A stretch of DNA of 64,000 nt from Cohnella mopanensis (GTDB lineage Bacteria > Bacillota > Bacilli > Paenibacillales > Paenibacillaceae): contig NZ_JAKRWM010000004.1 in assembly GCF_022352055.1 (NCBI RefSeq), forward strand, positions 584,697 through 648,696, written 5' to 3'. The notes under the pieces were generated by a model, which had not been told where the DNA came from, did no database searches, and saw only the letters and a program-made list of their open reading frames with translations. The position numbers were made by a program, and so were the translations under genes. Each line of letters starts with the position of its first letter. Position 1 is the stretch's first letter. Of the stretch, positions 45,924-54,954 are shown piece by piece.

Positions 45924-46976
45924 TTGAAAAGGTTAAGAAGGAGAAATCTGGTTCTATGTGCCGCATTGGCAATATTACTCGCATTAACCGTATCGATAGA
46001 AAACGGAAATGCCGCAGGGAAGAACACGGACACCGATACGAAAGTGATCAACGGAGAGGTGTACGTCAAAGCCTCGATTATCCCTGATGTCATCAAGAGA
46101 GTATCGCCTTCCGTGGTCGCTATAATTGGGAAGCCGAACGACGAAAATTCAAGTAATCGGTTCTCGCTCGCCCACGGAACGGGCGTGATCGTGAAGAGCG
46201 ACGGATGGATCGTCACGAATGCGCACGTCGTCAAGGATATGGACAAGATCGTTGTCGTTACGTCGGACGGCAAGGAGTTCGTGGGTACCCGTAAGCAAAT
46301 CGATGTAACGAGCGATCTGGCGTTAGTCAAAATCAATGCGAAAGGGCTAAAGCCGGCGGTATTCGCTTCCTCTCCGCTGAAGGTTCAGGTTGGAGAGTCG
46401 GTCATCGCCATCGGCACGCCGGTGTCCTTTTCCCTGCGCAATACAGCAACGGTCGGAGTCATAAGCGGAATGAACCGATCGGTATCTTCCGATTATAATT
46501 TGCTGCAGACGGATGCGGCGATTAATCCGGGAAATAGCGGCGGTCCGCTCGTGAATTTGAAGGGTGAAGTCGTTGGCATCAATTCGATGAAATTCGTGGA
46601 CGTCGATATCGACAGCATGGGGTTTGCGATACCGGCCGACACCGTTCAATACGTGCTCGGTCACTTCTATAAGTATGGTAAAGTCAAACGTCCATCTTTG
46701 GGCTTGGATTTGGAGGAAAGTTGGTCGGCGGTCGTAGGGCTGCCTACCGAGGAACCGATGACGGTGATCGGAACTCCGTCCGGTGAGGCTGCGCGCGCGG
46801 GAGTTAAAACCGGGGATCAACTCTATTCTTTAAACGGAAAGCAAGTATCGACTCAAGTTGAACTCAATGAGCTGTTGAAGTCCTATTTGCCCGGTCAAAC
46901 GGTAAGCATTACTCTTTTGTCGGACGGGGATTTGGTTACTAGAAAGCTTGTTTTATTGGAAAGTTCAGCGCATTAA
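45924..46976 (+). CDS. HtrA-like S1C serine protease with PDZ domain
   Basis: 350 aa using TTG 45924, six bases after GGGAGAG (45911-45917). ATG 45906 is in frame but lacks a ribosome site. N-terminal signal peptide or anchor (NLVLCAALAILLALTVSI). Trypsin-like protease core with catalytic H in TNAHVV, D in TSDLALVK and S in NPGNSGGPLV; a PDZ domain follows (about 270-345, ARAGVKTGDQLYSLNGKQV). Likely surface protein quality control. 46 nt before the copper-amine-oxidase-domain gene, with which it probably shares a transcript. Confidence 0.88.
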   Translation: MKRLRRRNLVLCAALAILLALTVSIENGNAAGKNTDTDTKVINGEVYVKASIIPDVIKRVSPSVVAIIGKPNDENSSNRFSLAHGTGVIVKSDGWIVTNAHVVKDMDKIVVVTSDGKEFVGTRKQIDVTSDLALVKINAKGLKPAVFASSPLKVQVGESVIAIGTPVSFSLRNTATVGVISGMNRSVSSDYNLLQTDAAINPGNSGGPLVNLKGEVVGINSMKFVDVDIDSMGFAIPADTVQYVLGHFYKYGKVKRPSLGLDLEESWSAVVGLPTEEPMTVIGTPSGEAARAGVKTGDQLYSLNGKQVSTQVELNELLKSYLPGQTVSITLLSDGDLVTRKLVLLESSAH

Positions 46977-47022
46977 TTCATTTTAGCTCATTAACTGTTG
47001 AATCTAAGGAGAGTATTTATTC

Positions 47023-48969
47023 ATGTCATCGTTGTTATCGATCCAAAGCAAGCGTTGGCTTGCGATTCTAATTGCGGCATTATTATTCGCGATGAGCGCA
47101 ATTCCGGTTTCCGCCGAAGAAAGCGGCGCTAAAGCGGAGATACGATTGAAAGTCGGAAGCGGCCAGATGAAAATCGACGGCGAGGCAATCAAGATCCAAG
47201 CGCCGTATCAGTCGGAAGGTAATGTCATGGTGCCTTTGAGCGTATTCACGAATCCGAAAGGATTCGGCGCAAAAGTGAAGTTAAAGGACAATAAGGTGAT
47301 CACCTTAACCTATCTCAAACACGTTATCGTCTTAACGATCGGGAGCAAATCTGCAACGATCGACGGGAAGCAAGCTGCTTTGGCCGTAGCTCCCGCAAGC
47401 AAACAGGGCGTTACGATGGTTCCGCTTACGGTTATCGCGAAATCCTTCGAAGCGAACCAGTCCAAGGATGCCTCGACGAAGGAGATTGTCATTGCCCTTA
47501 AGGCGGGTTCGAATACCAGCGGAACGACTAACGGCGAAGCCTCAATCGACTCGGATGCGGGGAAATCGAAAATCGGAGACAGCCACTATGGTTGGTCCAT
47601 GAACTACCCGACCGGACTGGTCCAAACCTCTCAATCTCAAGATGGCGACTCCCTTGTTTTCCGCGATGTGAAAAAAGAGTATTATTTGGGAGTATTCGTG
47701 GAAGAGGCGAAAAACGAACTTACCGCGGACGAAAAACGCGGATCCATCTACCCTTATTTTAGCGAAACCGAGAAGGTAGTGGACAAAAAGACGGTAATCG
47801 GAGACAAAGGCAAAGCATACGAGAAGATCATCTCGAAAGATAAAAAAGGATTCTTTTATGAGTATCGGGCTTTTCAGGCGAATGATTATTTGTACATCGT
47901 CGTTTTCGGGAAGACTGCGTCCTCCTCTTCCGAACTTGAACGTTATACCGGCGTGTTGGATAGTTTCCGTACTGATTTCAACCGTGCGGACAAGACGATC
48001 AAGGATTTGACTCAGATTATCGAAGGTTTCAAAACGTTTAAGGACGAAGATTACGGTTTAAGCGTCGAGTTGCCGAAAGAGTGGAAAACCGATGATAAAT
48101 CCTCGTATCCATGGTACTACTCCGATAAAGCCTATATGTTCATGGAAGTGACCTCCGTTGTCGCGGGAGATACTCTCGATGCTTGGGTTAAACGCAGACA
48201 ATCGCGCTTCGAAGAAACCTTTGCCCCTGAGTACCGGAAGCAGTTGGAAATGAAAGACGTGACATGGAACGGGATTCCGGCAAAAGCGTTAAAGCTTTCG
48301 TATTCGCTAGATACGTCGAATTGGTGGGAAGAGTACGAAATATTCGCTATGCAAGGAGAATATCGCTACTATACGGAGGTTGCTTACGAGACGAGTGGGG
48401 CATCTCGGTACGGCAATTTGCTGGAGACGGTTTTGCGTACGACCAAGGTGGAATTCTCTAAGGTGGAGAAAAACTTCGGCGAGATTACCGACGATAAGGA
48501 TATGGTCGATCGCACGGCAACCGTTACGAAGACGAGCGCCAAATACCGATACAGCGTAACTGTACCGCAGGCTTGGAACGGATTGAAAATCAACTTCGAC
48601 GAGGAGTCGATAGAGTATAGCTTCTCGGGCGGATTTTTCGGCATTGCGGTATGGGATGACACCTACAGCTTCGATGGGGTTTCTGCGGGAGTAAGCGAAT
48701 ACTACCAGCAGGAACAATCCAAACGGCCTAAAATGCGCATTGTCGAGAATACGGTCGTTCAGTTCGCGGGGGAGACTACGAAAAGAGTCATTACCGAGGA
48801 TACGGCGAATGATGAGATGTTACCCCACAGGACGATTACGTACTTTGTCATGAAGGACGGTAAAGTGTACCAGATCTGGGGAGCGTATTACCTCGCTAAC
48901 GGAAGCGAATATAATATTAAAAACTTGGAAAAGGCTATGAACTCGTTCGTGTTTAACAGGCCTCAATAA
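47023..48969 (+). CDS. exported protein with copper-amine-oxidase-N domain
   Basis: 648 aa. Signal peptide ending VSAEES; AAGGAGAG (47006-47013) before ATG 47023. Residues about 40-165 form a copper amine oxidase N-terminal (stalk) domain (IDGEAIKIQAPYQSEGNVMVPLSVF, VTMVPLTVIAKSFEANQS). The rest contains about three similar alpha/beta modules, each beginning like YGWSMNYPTGL / YGLSVELPKEW / YRYSVTVPQAW and ending with a hydrophobic helix, reminiscent of PsbP/DUF1795-type folds. No catalytic motif. A surface role is inferred; terminator follows. Confidence 0.78.
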   Translation: MSSLLSIQSKRWLAILIAALLFAMSAIPVSAEESGAKAEIRLKVGSGQMKIDGEAIKIQAPYQSEGNVMVPLSVFTNPKGFGAKVKLKDNKVITLTYLKHVIVLTIGSKSATIDGKQAALAVAPASKQGVTMVPLTVIAKSFEANQSKDASTKEIVIALKAGSNTSGTTNGEASIDSDAGKSKIGDSHYGWSMNYPTGLVQTSQSQDGDSLVFRDVKKEYYLGVFVEEAKNELTADEKRGSIYPYFSETEKVVDKKTVIGDKGKAYEKIISKDKKGFFYEYRAFQANDYLYIVVFGKTASSSSELERYTGVLDSFRTDFNRADKTIKDLTQIIEGFKTFKDEDYGLSVELPKEWKTDDKSSYPWYYSDKAYMFMEVTSVVAGDTLDAWVKRRQSRFEETFAPEYRKQLEMKDVTWNGIPAKALKLSYSLDTSNWWEEYEIFAMQGEYRYYTEVAYETSGASRYGNLLETVLRTTKVEFSKVEKNFGEITDDKDMVDRTATVTKTSAKYRYSVTVPQAWNGLKINFDEESIEYSFSGGFFGIAVWDDTYSFDGVSAGVSEYYQQEQSKRPKMRIVENTVVQFAGETTKRVITEDTANDEMLPHRTITYFVMKDGKVYQIWGAYYLANGSEYNIKNLEKAMNSFVFNRPQ

Positions 48970-48988
48970 CTGATTGATCATGAAGGAT

Positions 48989-49023
48989 GCCCGCTATGGA
49001 TGAATGTCCCTGGCGGGCTTTTT
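48989..49023 (+). terminator. terminator after the 47023 gene
   Basis: GCCCGC (48989-48994) pairs with GCGGGC (49013-49018), then five Ts. Confidence 0.8.
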
Positions 49024-49112
49024 GCGCTTTTCTTTCCTCCTGTGCGAGGACTTTGGTATACTAGCAGGAGATGAGTGCCGCGTATATACGCGGTTTGGAG
49101 GGTATTTCACAG

Positions 49113-51635
49113 ATGATGGACAAGGACGCCTTACGGCGTGAAGATATTGAATTGCTAGCACCAGCGGGAGATTGGGAGTGCATGCGGGCGGCGGTGGCGA
49201 ATGGGGCCAATGCGGTTTTCTTCGGAGTGGAGAAATTTAACGCACGGGCGCGCGCGCACAACTTTCAGACGAACGAGCTCCCCGAGATTATGGCTTTCTT
49301 GCACAAGTACGGGGTCAAAGGGTTCCTTACCTTTAATATCCTCGTGTTCGAGGACGAGCTTCCGGAAGCCCGTAAGCTGATTGAAGCTTGTATAGATGCA
49401 GGCGTGGATGCGGTTATCGTACAGGATTTAGGGCTAGTGAAGATGATTCGGGAAATTTCCCCCGACTTTCCGATCCATGGCTCTACGCAGATGACGATCA
49501 CCTCTCGAGAGGCGGTTGAATTCACGAAGCCGTTTGCGATAGAACGGGTCGTTCTGGGCCGGGAAAACAATCTGAAGCAAATTCAGAAAATCGGGGAGCA
49601 AGCGAAACTGCCGATGGAAGTGTTCGTTCACGGGGCGCTTTGCGTCTCTTATTCCGGGCAGTGTTTAACTTCCGAGGTGTGGGGAGGCAGATCCGCGAAT
49701 CGGGGAGAATGCGCCCAGGCTTGCCGTTTGCCGTACGATCTAATGGTAGACGGCGTGCAGCAGCCGATGGGGGATATCGCTTATTTGCTCTCTCCTAAGG
49801 ATCTGGCCGCGATTGATATCGTGCCGGAATTGATCGAAGCGGGAGTGACCAGCTTCAAGATCGAAGGACGGTTGAAGAGCCCCGAGTACGTTGCGAATGT
49901 GGTTAGCAAATATAACAAAGAGATCGACAAATATTTCGCCGGAGACGAGTCCGATCCATCCAAGGAAGAGGTGCGAGAGCTTCAACAAAGCTTCTCTCGC
50001 GGTTTCACTCATGGTTTCTTGGATGGCACGAATAATAAACAACTCGTGGAAGGTACTTTTCCGAAAAGCCGCGGGGTCTACTTGGGTACGGTGGAGAAGA
50101 TCTTAAGAGACGCCGTCATTTGCCGATTGGAAGCGCCTCTTAAGCGCGGAGATGGGATCGTCTTCGATGCGGGCGATCCGACGAAGAAGGAAGAGGGCGG
50201 TCGCGTCTATGACGTACGTAGCTCGGGAGTAAAGCTGGAGGGCGAAGCGGCCGAGGGAGAGCGTATCGAGATCGTGCCGGGACGTAATGACGTGGATTTG
50301 AACCGTATCCATGAAGGAGACCGGATTTGGAAAACGAGTGATCCTGCTCTGGATAAGCGGCTACGCAGCAGCTTCGAGACGGAGAAGCCTTATCGGACTT
50401 TCCCGCTTGCGGTATCGGTATTCGGCCAAGAAGGGGTGCCGATGCGCACGATCTGGACGGATATCGGCAAGGGGACGACAGTTGCCGTGGAATCGGAAAT
50501 TCCGTTGGAGCGCGCGGAGAAACGTCCGTTAGGCCATGAAGTGTTGCATGAACAGCTAGGTCGTCTGGGCGGCACGCTTTATTATTTGGATCAATTAGAA
50601 GTGGCGCTTAAGGGCGAAGTTATCGTTCCGATGCGCGAGTTGAACCGGATGCGCCGGGAAGCGGCGGAACAGTTGGAAATTTTGCGCGAGCAGCCGCCTA
50701 AGTATATCAAGCGCCAAGTAGATGAATTCGCGGATTCCTTCATTTCGGAGGAGGATGTTTCCGTTCAACCTGGCGATGTCGAGATGACGGTTCTCTGCAG
50801 GACGTTAGAGCAAGTGAAAGCAGCCGTGAAGTCGGATGTTTCTCTCATTTACGCTGACTTCGAATTCATTAAGCAATTCCCGGATGCCATTCAAGTGTGC
50901 CGCGAGGCAGGCAAACGGATCGCCCTAGCTACTCCGCGCATTCATATGCCTGGAGAGAACGGCTATCACCGCAACATCCTGAACTTGAAGCCGGATGCCG
51001 TACTCGTCCGTAACACCGGAGCTCTCTACTATTATTTAAGGGAACGGATGGAGAAGCCGAATGAGCAGCATCCGCTGATCATTGGGGACTTCTCGTTAAA
51101 CGTGGCGAACCATAAGACCGTTAATCTTTTCCGCGAAGCGGGTTGCGATTGGGTCACGCCTTCTTATGATTTGAACATTCAGCAGATGGTCGATATGCTT
51201 CGCCGTGCCGATACCTCTCGGTTGGAGATGGTTATTCACCAGCATATGCCAATGTTCCATACCGAGCATTGCGTGTATTGCACCTTCATGAGCGAAGGTA
51301 CGGATTTCACGAACTGCGGTCGCCCATGCGAGGAGAAGCGAGCATCGCTACAAGATCGGATCGGAATGTCCCATCCCGTACGTGTAGACGAAGGATGTCG
51401 GAACACGGTGTACAATGCGATCGAACAATCGGGTGCAGAGTACCTCGATCTGTTCATGGAGCTGGGAGTTCGCTCTTACAGGGTCGAGTTCCTGGAGGAA
51501 AATGCCGACAAGGTGCGAGAGGTGCTAGCCCTCTATCGTGCAGCCATCGACGGCAAAGTCGGTGGAACCGAAGTGTGGCGGAAGCTTAAAGCGACCAACC
51601 AACTTGGCGTCACTCGCGGTCAATTGGTGAAGTAA
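49113..51635 (+). CDS. U32-family protein (DUF3656, RlhA-like)
   Basis: 840 aa from ATG 49113 (GGAGG at 49097-49101; another ATG at 49116 is equally possible). An ATG at 49071 is rejected: it directly abuts CAGGAG and sits at the likely transcript start after TATACT (49057-49062). N-terminal U32 TIM-barrel part (IELLAPAGDWECMRAAV, FVHGALCVSYSGQC, NRGECAQACRLPYDL), a middle DUF3656 region, and a C-terminal second part with HCVYCTFMSEG...NCGRPCEEK. U32 proteins are now known as RNA hydroxylation factors (RlhA, TrhP) with Fe-S clusters rather than peptidases; this length fits the RlhA type. Which RNA is modified is inferred only. Confidence 0.82.
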   Translation: MMDKDALRREDIELLAPAGDWECMRAAVANGANAVFFGVEKFNARARAHNFQTNELPEIMAFLHKYGVKGFLTFNILVFEDELPEARKLIEACIDAGVDAVIVQDLGLVKMIREISPDFPIHGSTQMTITSREAVEFTKPFAIERVVLGRENNLKQIQKIGEQAKLPMEVFVHGALCVSYSGQCLTSEVWGGRSANRGECAQACRLPYDLMVDGVQQPMGDIAYLLSPKDLAAIDIVPELIEAGVTSFKIEGRLKSPEYVANVVSKYNKEIDKYFAGDESDPSKEEVRELQQSFSRGFTHGFLDGTNNKQLVEGTFPKSRGVYLGTVEKILRDAVICRLEAPLKRGDGIVFDAGDPTKKEEGGRVYDVRSSGVKLEGEAAEGERIEIVPGRNDVDLNRIHEGDRIWKTSDPALDKRLRSSFETEKPYRTFPLAVSVFGQEGVPMRTIWTDIGKGTTVAVESEIPLERAEKRPLGHEVLHEQLGRLGGTLYYLDQLEVALKGEVIVPMRELNRMRREAAEQLEILREQPPKYIKRQVDEFADSFISEEDVSVQPGDVEMTVLCRTLEQVKAAVKSDVSLIYADFEFIKQFPDAIQVCREAGKRIALATPRIHMPGENGYHRNILNLKPDAVLVRNTGALYYYLRERMEKPNEQHPLIIGDFSLNVANHKTVNLFREAGCDWVTPSYDLNIQQMVDMLRRADTSRLEMVIHQHMPMFHTEHCVYCTFMSEGTDFTNCGRPCEEKRASLQDRIGMSHPVRVDEGCRNTVYNAIEQSGAEYLDLFMELGVRSYRVEFLEENADKVREVLALYRAAIDGKVGGTEVWRKLKATNQLGVTRGQLVK

Positions 51636-51641
51636 AATGAG

Positions 51642-51679
51642 AAAGCCCCGTCTCCTGATAATTAGGAAACGGGGCTTTT
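51642..51679 (+). terminator. terminator of the U32 gene
   Basis: AAAGCCCCGT pairs with ACGGGGCTTT, inner TCCT/AGGA, then Ts. Confidence 0.9.
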
Positions 51680-51777
51680 GCTTTGCTGAATGGTATTCGG
51701 TAAAAGCCAGCTAGAGAGCGCTGAGGTGGCCACTATAATTTACATCCTTCTAACACAACCGCGGATGTTTGTTTTCA

Positions 51778-51797
51778 TTCCGATGCTACAATCGGAA
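51778..51797 (+). promoter_or_regulatory. ugd promoter -10 inside a palindrome
   Basis: Extended -10 TGCTACAAT (51784-51792) lies within TTCCGAT-N6-ATCGGAA (51778-51797), a likely operator. A second TATAAT (51734-51739) lies upstream; neither has a good -35. Confidence 0.45.
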
Positions 51798-51849
51798 CGA
51801 AGCATAATCGCGGTTAGTGAGCGATCCATATAGAAGGAGGGCACGGTCT

Positions 51850-53205
51850 ATGAAAATGGCAGTCGTAGGGGCGGGAGTCGTAGGGCTGGTTACGGGTGCG
51901 GGATTCGCTGATTTAGGGCATTCTGTCGTTTGCGTTGACATCGATACGGCTAAAATCGCCCAATTATCTCACGGAATGATTCCCTATCATGAGCCTGGGC
52001 TGGAAGATTTAATTAAACGCAATGTATCGGCGGGTAGGCTCAGTTTCGGACATGATCCTTCGAAGCTTCTTCAGGAGGCGGAGCTCGTATTCCTGGCGGT
52101 CGGCACTCCGGCCAATGACTTGGGGGAAATGTCGTTAGCCGCGCTTTGGTCTGTCCTTGATCAATTTGAAGCTTGCCCGGTATCCGATTCAAGACGGATT
52201 ATCGCGATTAAGAGCACCGTCCCGGTCGGCACTGCTGAACGTGCCGAAGCACGGATCAATGGCCGATTGCCGGAGCGTTGCCGAGTTGAAGTCGTTTCAC
52301 TTCCCGAATTCATGAGGGAAGGCAGCGCCGTGAGAGATTTCTTCGAGCCTTCGCGGATTGTCATCGGAAGCGAGACTGTCGAAGCCGCAGAGAAGCTAAC
52401 GCAGCTACATCAGCGGCTGCCAGGCCCGATTATGTCGACGGACCGTCGCAGCGCGGAACTTGCCAAGCTTGCGGCGAACGCTTATCTTGCCGTTAAAATC
52501 TCGTTCGCCAATGAGATAGCCGCACTTGCCGAGCAAACCGGTGCAGATTATCCTTCCATCGCTAATTCGCTAGGACTTGATCCGCGAATCGGGCCTCACT
52601 TTCTGGCGGCTGGCATGGGATTCGGCGGCTCTTGCCTACCGAAAGACACGCGAACGCTTGTTAGGATGGCGGATGAAGCGGGTGCGCCTCAGACGCTTGT
52701 CGAAGCTGCCGTTCGGGCGAATGCGATGCTTCCGCTGCGGATGATTCGTAAGCTGGAAGCAGCACTATCGGATCCCGCCCGTCGCAAAGTGGCTCTGCTG
52801 GGGCTTGCTTTTAAGCCGGGCACCGATGATATTCGCGAAGCTCCTTCCTTGCGGCTCATTGCCGAGTTGAACCGTCGTCATCCGGGAATCACGATCACGG
52901 CATACGACCCGGCGGCTAATCGCTCCGCACGTAAAGCGCTGCCTTCTACGGTGACGATATGTGACTCGGCGGAGGAAGCTTTGAAGGGCGTGGATGCGGC
53001 GATTCTTGTCACGGAATGGCGTGAGTTTCGTCAGATTAAAGCGGACGACTTTAAAAATTGGATGAATCGCCCTATAATTATGGATGGAAGAAATGCCCTT
53101 GATGCTCACGCGCTAAATGCGCAAGGCGTTGTCTGCATCGGGGTTGGACGTTTGCCAGCCGTACCGAAGGAGTCTGCTCGGAAAGCCGGTGAGCTTATAC
53201 CGTAA
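51850..53205 (+). CDS. ugd: UDP-glucose 6-dehydrogenase
   Basis: 451 aa from ATG 51850 (GAAGGAGGG eight bases upstream; a longer frame from 51817 lacks one). Oxidises UDP-glucose to UDP-glucuronate with 2 NAD. N-terminal Rossmann MAVVGAGVVGLVTGAGFADLG region, SLPEFMREGSAVRDF substrate loop, and the catalytic cysteine in GMGFGGSCLPKDTRTL; C-terminal UDP-binding part with FKPGTDDIREAPS. 22 nt before galU, which makes its substrate, so the pair supplies UDP-glucuronate for acidic surface polymers (teichuronic acid or capsule). TuaD is the B. subtilis name. Confidence 0.94.
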   Translation: MKMAVVGAGVVGLVTGAGFADLGHSVVCVDIDTAKIAQLSHGMIPYHEPGLEDLIKRNVSAGRLSFGHDPSKLLQEAELVFLAVGTPANDLGEMSLAALWSVLDQFEACPVSDSRRIIAIKSTVPVGTAERAEARINGRLPERCRVEVVSLPEFMREGSAVRDFFEPSRIVIGSETVEAAEKLTQLHQRLPGPIMSTDRRSAELAKLAANAYLAVKISFANEIAALAEQTGADYPSIANSLGLDPRIGPHFLAAGMGFGGSCLPKDTRTLVRMADEAGAPQTLVEAAVRANAMLPLRMIRKLEAALSDPARRKVALLGLAFKPGTDDIREAPSLRLIAELNRRHPGITITAYDPAANRSARKALPSTVTICDSAEEALKGVDAAILVTEWREFRQIKADDFKNWMNRPIIMDGRNALDAHALNAQGVVCIGVGRLPAVPKESARKAGELIP

Positions 53206-53227
53206 AGTCTAGAGAGGATGCCAGTAC

Positions 53228-54103
53228 ATGAGAATTCGCAAAGCGATCATCCCAGCAGCAGGAATGGGAACCCGGTTCCTGCCGGCTACGAAAGCTATGC
53301 CTAAGGAAATGCTTCCTATTATCGACAAGCCCGGCATTCAATACATTGTCGAGGAAGCGGTCGCCGCCGGGATTGAGGATATTCTCATCGTCACGGGTAA
53401 GGGCAAACGCGCCATCGAGGATCATTTCGACAGCTCTTACGAATTGGAGCAAAGTTTGCTCCACAAGGGGAAGCTCGATCTCCTATCGGAGGTTCAGAAG
53501 CCATCCGACCTGATCGATATTCATTATATTCGCCAGAAGGAGCCTCGCGGGCTTGGTCACGCGATTTGGTGCGCTCGCAAGTTCATTGGCAATGAGCCGT
53601 TCGCCGTCCTGCTTGGGGACGATATCATCCAATCGGATGTTCCTTGTCTCAAGCAAATGATGGACGTCTATGACGAAGTTCAAGGATCCGTGCTCGCGGT
53701 CAAACAAGTGCCGGACAATGAAGTATCTCGATACGGAATCGTGGACCCTGATCCGATTGGCGGAAACGGAGATCGGATCTTGAAAGTGCGGGGCGTCGTG
53801 GAGAAACCTGCGATCGGCAGAGCACCTTCTAATGTGGCTATTATAGGCAGATATATTTTAACGCCAGCTATCTTCGATATATTGGAAACGCAAGACATCG
53901 GCGCAGGCGGAGAAATTCAATTAACCGACGCGATATATCGTTTGATGCGGGATGAGTCTGTTTTCGCATATATGTTCGAAGGGAAGCGTTACGACACCGG
54001 GGAGAAGCTCGGCTATCTCAAAACGATCATCGACTTTGCCTTGGAGCGCCCAGATTTAAAGGATGAAGTGCGCGCTTACTTGGAAGAGAAGCTGGGGCGC
54101 TGA
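53228..54103 (+). CDS. galU: UTP-glucose-1-phosphate uridylyltransferase
   Basis: 291 aa, standard length for bacterial GalU/GtaB. Makes UDP-glucose from UTP and glucose-1-phosphate. Nucleotide-binding signature [49 protein letters not shown], and the VVEKP and [13 protein letters not shown] motifs. GAGAGGATG precedes ATG 53228. Downstream partner of ugd in a two-gene operon for surface sugar precursors. Its end is followed by the attenuator-like leader at 54192-54255. Confidence 0.96.
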   Translation: MRIRKAIIPAAGMGTRFLPATKAMPKEMLPIIDKPGIQYIVEEAVAAGIEDILIVTGKGKRAIEDHFDSSYELEQSLLHKGKLDLLSEVQKPSDLIDIHYIRQKEPRGLGHAIWCARKFIGNEPFAVLLGDDIIQSDVPCLKQMMDVYDEVQGSVLAVKQVPDNEVSRYGIVDPDPIGGNGDRILKVRGVVEKPAIGRAPSNVAIIGRYILTPAIFDILETQDIGAGGEIQLTDAIYRLMRDESVFAYMFEGKRYDTGEKLGYLKTIIDFALERPDLKDEVRAYLEEKLGR

Positions 54104-54191
54104 TTCGGACAATGAGCGAACAATTGGACCGTGAGGAATCGCCTAAGATCACCCTCCTGTTCGATGTAATCACGCACCCTCGCAGTAGTAG

Positions 54192-54255
54192 TGTTATAGA
54201 CCAAAGCGTGAAGCACACGCCGCTTGTCTCCTTAGGGGAGCAGGTGGCGTTTTTA
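54192..54255 (+). promoter_or_regulatory. putative attenuator leader of the 54280 gene
   Basis: TGTTATAGA (54192-54200) resembles an extended -10. Then GCGTG-AAGCA-CACGC (54206-54220) forms a 5-bp hairpin whose 3' arm overlaps the 5' arm of a terminator: ACGCCGCTTGTCTCC pairs with GGGAGCAGGTGGCGT (54217-54250), followed by five Ts. AGAGGAGG and ATG 54280 follow. Layout equals that of the leader at 16027-16097. The hairpin might also end galU transcription. Confidence 0.6.
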
Positions 54256-54279
54256 TTTTCTCTAGAGGAGGCGATGTAC

Positions 54280-54939
54280 ATGTTCGATAAGCAGTTTGAA
54301 GAGTATTTCAATGAACAGAAGCGTACGGCAAATGGAAGGAGGTTAGAGATGTTAAGTAAAAATTTATCGGGAGAAATGCAGCTTCTGAAGGAGGTTCTAT
54401 GGCCGGTAATCGGTTCTTTCGAGGGGATTGAGATGGAGTATGAGATGGTAAGCTTGACCGGAGTGCGAATTTATGGCGACTTTTTCTACAAACCGATTCA
54501 AGCAATCATCGAGAGCGAGGGCTTCGTCGTCCATGCAGAAATGATTACCCGGGATAGGTTCGACTTCGAGAAAATGCGAATAAGAACCTTCGCGCAGCAT
54601 GATTATCCGTTCATACCCTTCACTAGAGATGATGTAGATAAAAAACCCGAAGTGTGCCGACGAACGTTGTATGGGATTTTGGGGAAGCACGGGGGCATCG
54701 GGAAGAAGGATCAGTACGTGTTGCCTGTATACGAGAGGGAACTTATCCGATATGCACTTCGCTTAAATCGTCCGTTCGGGCTAACGGATGTCGGTTACTG
54801 CCTACAGCTCGGCAAAACGTCTAGTTTAATCTTGCTGCGGCAAATGAGGGAGAAAAACTTGATTAGACCCCTATCGGATGAGAGGGTTCGAGTTCATTTC
54901 TATGAGTTGGAGGATAAGGCGAAAATGTACATGATGTAG
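54280..54939 (+). CDS. paralog of the 16126 protein with altered nuclease-like core
   Basis: 219 aa from ATG 54280 (AGAGGAGG eight bases upstream). Aligns by eye along its length with the protein at 16126: FDKQFEEYF, LLKEVLWPVIGSFEGIEMEYE, YGDFFYKP, then a C-terminal winged helix starting RELIRYAL and ending RVRVHFYEL. The acidic residue D67 is kept, but the second motif reads IIESEGF (E78-x-E80), so the lysine of E-x-K is lost and catalysis is unlikely. It may act only as a DNA-binding regulator. A longer in-frame reading back to 54112 would run through the terminator. No recognised name. Confidence 0.65.
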   Translation: MFDKQFEEYFNEQKRTANGRRLEMLSKNLSGEMQLLKEVLWPVIGSFEGIEMEYEMVSLTGVRIYGDFFYKPIQAIIESEGFVVHAEMITRDRFDFEKMRIRTFAQHDYPFIPFTRDDVDKKPEVCRRTLYGILGKHGGIGKKDQYVLPVYERELIRYALRLNRPFGLTDVGYCLQLGKTSSLILLRQMREKNLIRPLSDERVRVHFYELEDKAKMYMM

Positions 54940-54954
54940 TAGAGTGTTTTGCGT

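Noticed and set aside
54112..54279. 56-residue N-terminal extension of the 54280 protein
   Set aside because: It would be translated through the leader hairpin and terminator; the paralog at 16126 has no such extension and AGAGGAGG precedes ATG 54280.
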